Assembly: GCA_910583775.1 (NCBI GenBank)
Contig: CAJTYD010000100.1
Location: 1 to 5,934, forward strand
DNA: 5,934 nucleotides
Direction of reading: 5' to 3'
Source of the DNA: an uncultured Muribaculaceae bacterium
Lineage (GTDB): Bacteria; Bacteroidota; Bacteroidia; Bacteroidales; Muribaculaceae
The notes beneath the pieces were generated by a model, which worked only from the letters and a program-made list of their open reading frames with translations, made no database searches and was not told the DNA's origin. How positions within the stretch are numbered: position 1 is the first letter of the stretch; each line of letters begins with the position of its first letter. The position numbers and the translations under genes were made by a program. Positions 5,765 through 5,934 of this stretch are shown piece by piece.

Positions 5765-5820
5765 AAAGTCGCCAAAAAGAACCAAAAGAGGGAATCTTTT
5801 TGGCGACTTTGCATTTTTTT
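5765..5820 (+). terminator. intrinsic terminator of the protease gene
   Basis: A perfect 16-bp stem is formed by AAAGTCGCCAAAAAGA (5765-5780) and its reverse complement (5795-5810), with a 14-base loop. Three bases (GCA) separate the stem from a run of seven Ts (5814-5820). It lies about 72 bases after the protease stop codon. The 3' arm also carries the -33 element of the tRNA promoter, so the end of one transcription unit and the start of the next share sequence. Confidence 0.85.
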
Positions 5821-5830
5821 ATTAACTTTG
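5799..5830 (+). promoter_or_regulatory. tRNA-Thr promoter, Bacteroidetes type
   Basis: TTTG (5799-5802) is followed after 20 bases by TAACTTTG (5823-5830), a perfect -7 match. Transcription would begin at about 5834-5838, giving a leader of some 45 bases that RNase P would remove. The A/T-rich spacer includes the T-run of the upstream terminator. This is the strongest promoter in the window by consensus, as expected for a stable RNA gene. Confidence 0.78.
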
Positions 5831-5881
5831 CAACGCTGAAAGGGCTGTATGGGATTCTATCCGGCAGTCCGGGAGGCGAAA

Positions 5882-5934
5882 GCCGCAATAGCTCAGTTGG
5901 TAGAGCATTTCATTCGTAACGAAAAGGTCGTGGG
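5882..5934 (+). tRNA. tRNA-Thr (anticodon CGT), 3' end cut by the window edge
   Basis: The first 53 bases of a tRNA are visible. Parts in order: acceptor strand GCCGCAA (5882-5888), TA, D stem GCTC/GAGC (5891-5894, 5903-5906) with loop AGTTGGTA, anticodon stem TTTCA/CGAAA (5908-5912, 5920-5924), loop TTCGTAA with anticodon CGT (5915-5917), variable loop AGGTC and the 5' side of the T stem, GTGGG. The anticodon reads ACG codons, so the amino acid is threonine; the layout also resembles E. coli tRNA-Thr(CGU). The T loop, the 3' acceptor strand and CCA lie outside the window. The innermost anticodon-stem pair (A31 and C39) is not Watson-Crick. Confidence 0.93.

Noticed and set aside
5586..5888. 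A minus-strand open frame of 100 codons at the right end.
   Set aside because: It crosses the end of the protease gene, the terminator and the tRNA promoter, and has no recognisable features.

Overview
The window looks like a piece of a Bacteroidales chromosome, most likely Muribaculaceae-like. That family-level guess is inference. The phylum-level call rests on three good matches to the Bacteroidetes promoter (-7 element TAnnTTTG, two of them with a TTTG -33 element 19-20 bases upstream), the lack of clear Shine-Dalgarno sites, and a secreted tricorn-type protease of the kind common in this group.

Layout. Bases 1-97 hold the end of a 26-bp tandem array that probably continues off the left edge. 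Bases 113-1108 (minus strand) encode a RAYT-like Y1/HUH transposase of 331 residues whose C-terminal half is not part of the usual Y1 domain. Bases 1109-1402 are a repeat-rich leader: a GC hairpin, a 24-base direct repeat and a 40-base inverted repeat. Bases 1403-1583 hold seven more copies of the same 26-bp unit, in the same orientation as the left array. The folK promoter begins only a few bases after this array, and folK (1639-2103, plus strand) makes the pterin pyrophosphokinase of folate synthesis. Bases 2104-2440 are non-coding and repeat-dense: an A/T heptamer repeat, two hairpins, a tandem array of 9-10 bp units, then a promoter. Bases 2441-5692 encode a secreted tricorn-type protease of 1083 residues. 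It is followed by the same A/T heptamer element, a strong intrinsic terminator, and the promoter and first 53 bases of a tRNA-Thr(CGT) gene cut by the right edge.

How the parts relate. folK, the protease and the tRNA each appear to have their own promoter, so there is no sign of an operon. The transposase and the palindromic 26-bp repeats on both sides look like a linked pair: a single-copy, apparently intact HUH enzyme with its probable cognate repeats. This pair is the least ordinary part of the window. The transposase gene is visibly more A/T-rich than folK and the protease, which fits a mobile or recently acquired origin.
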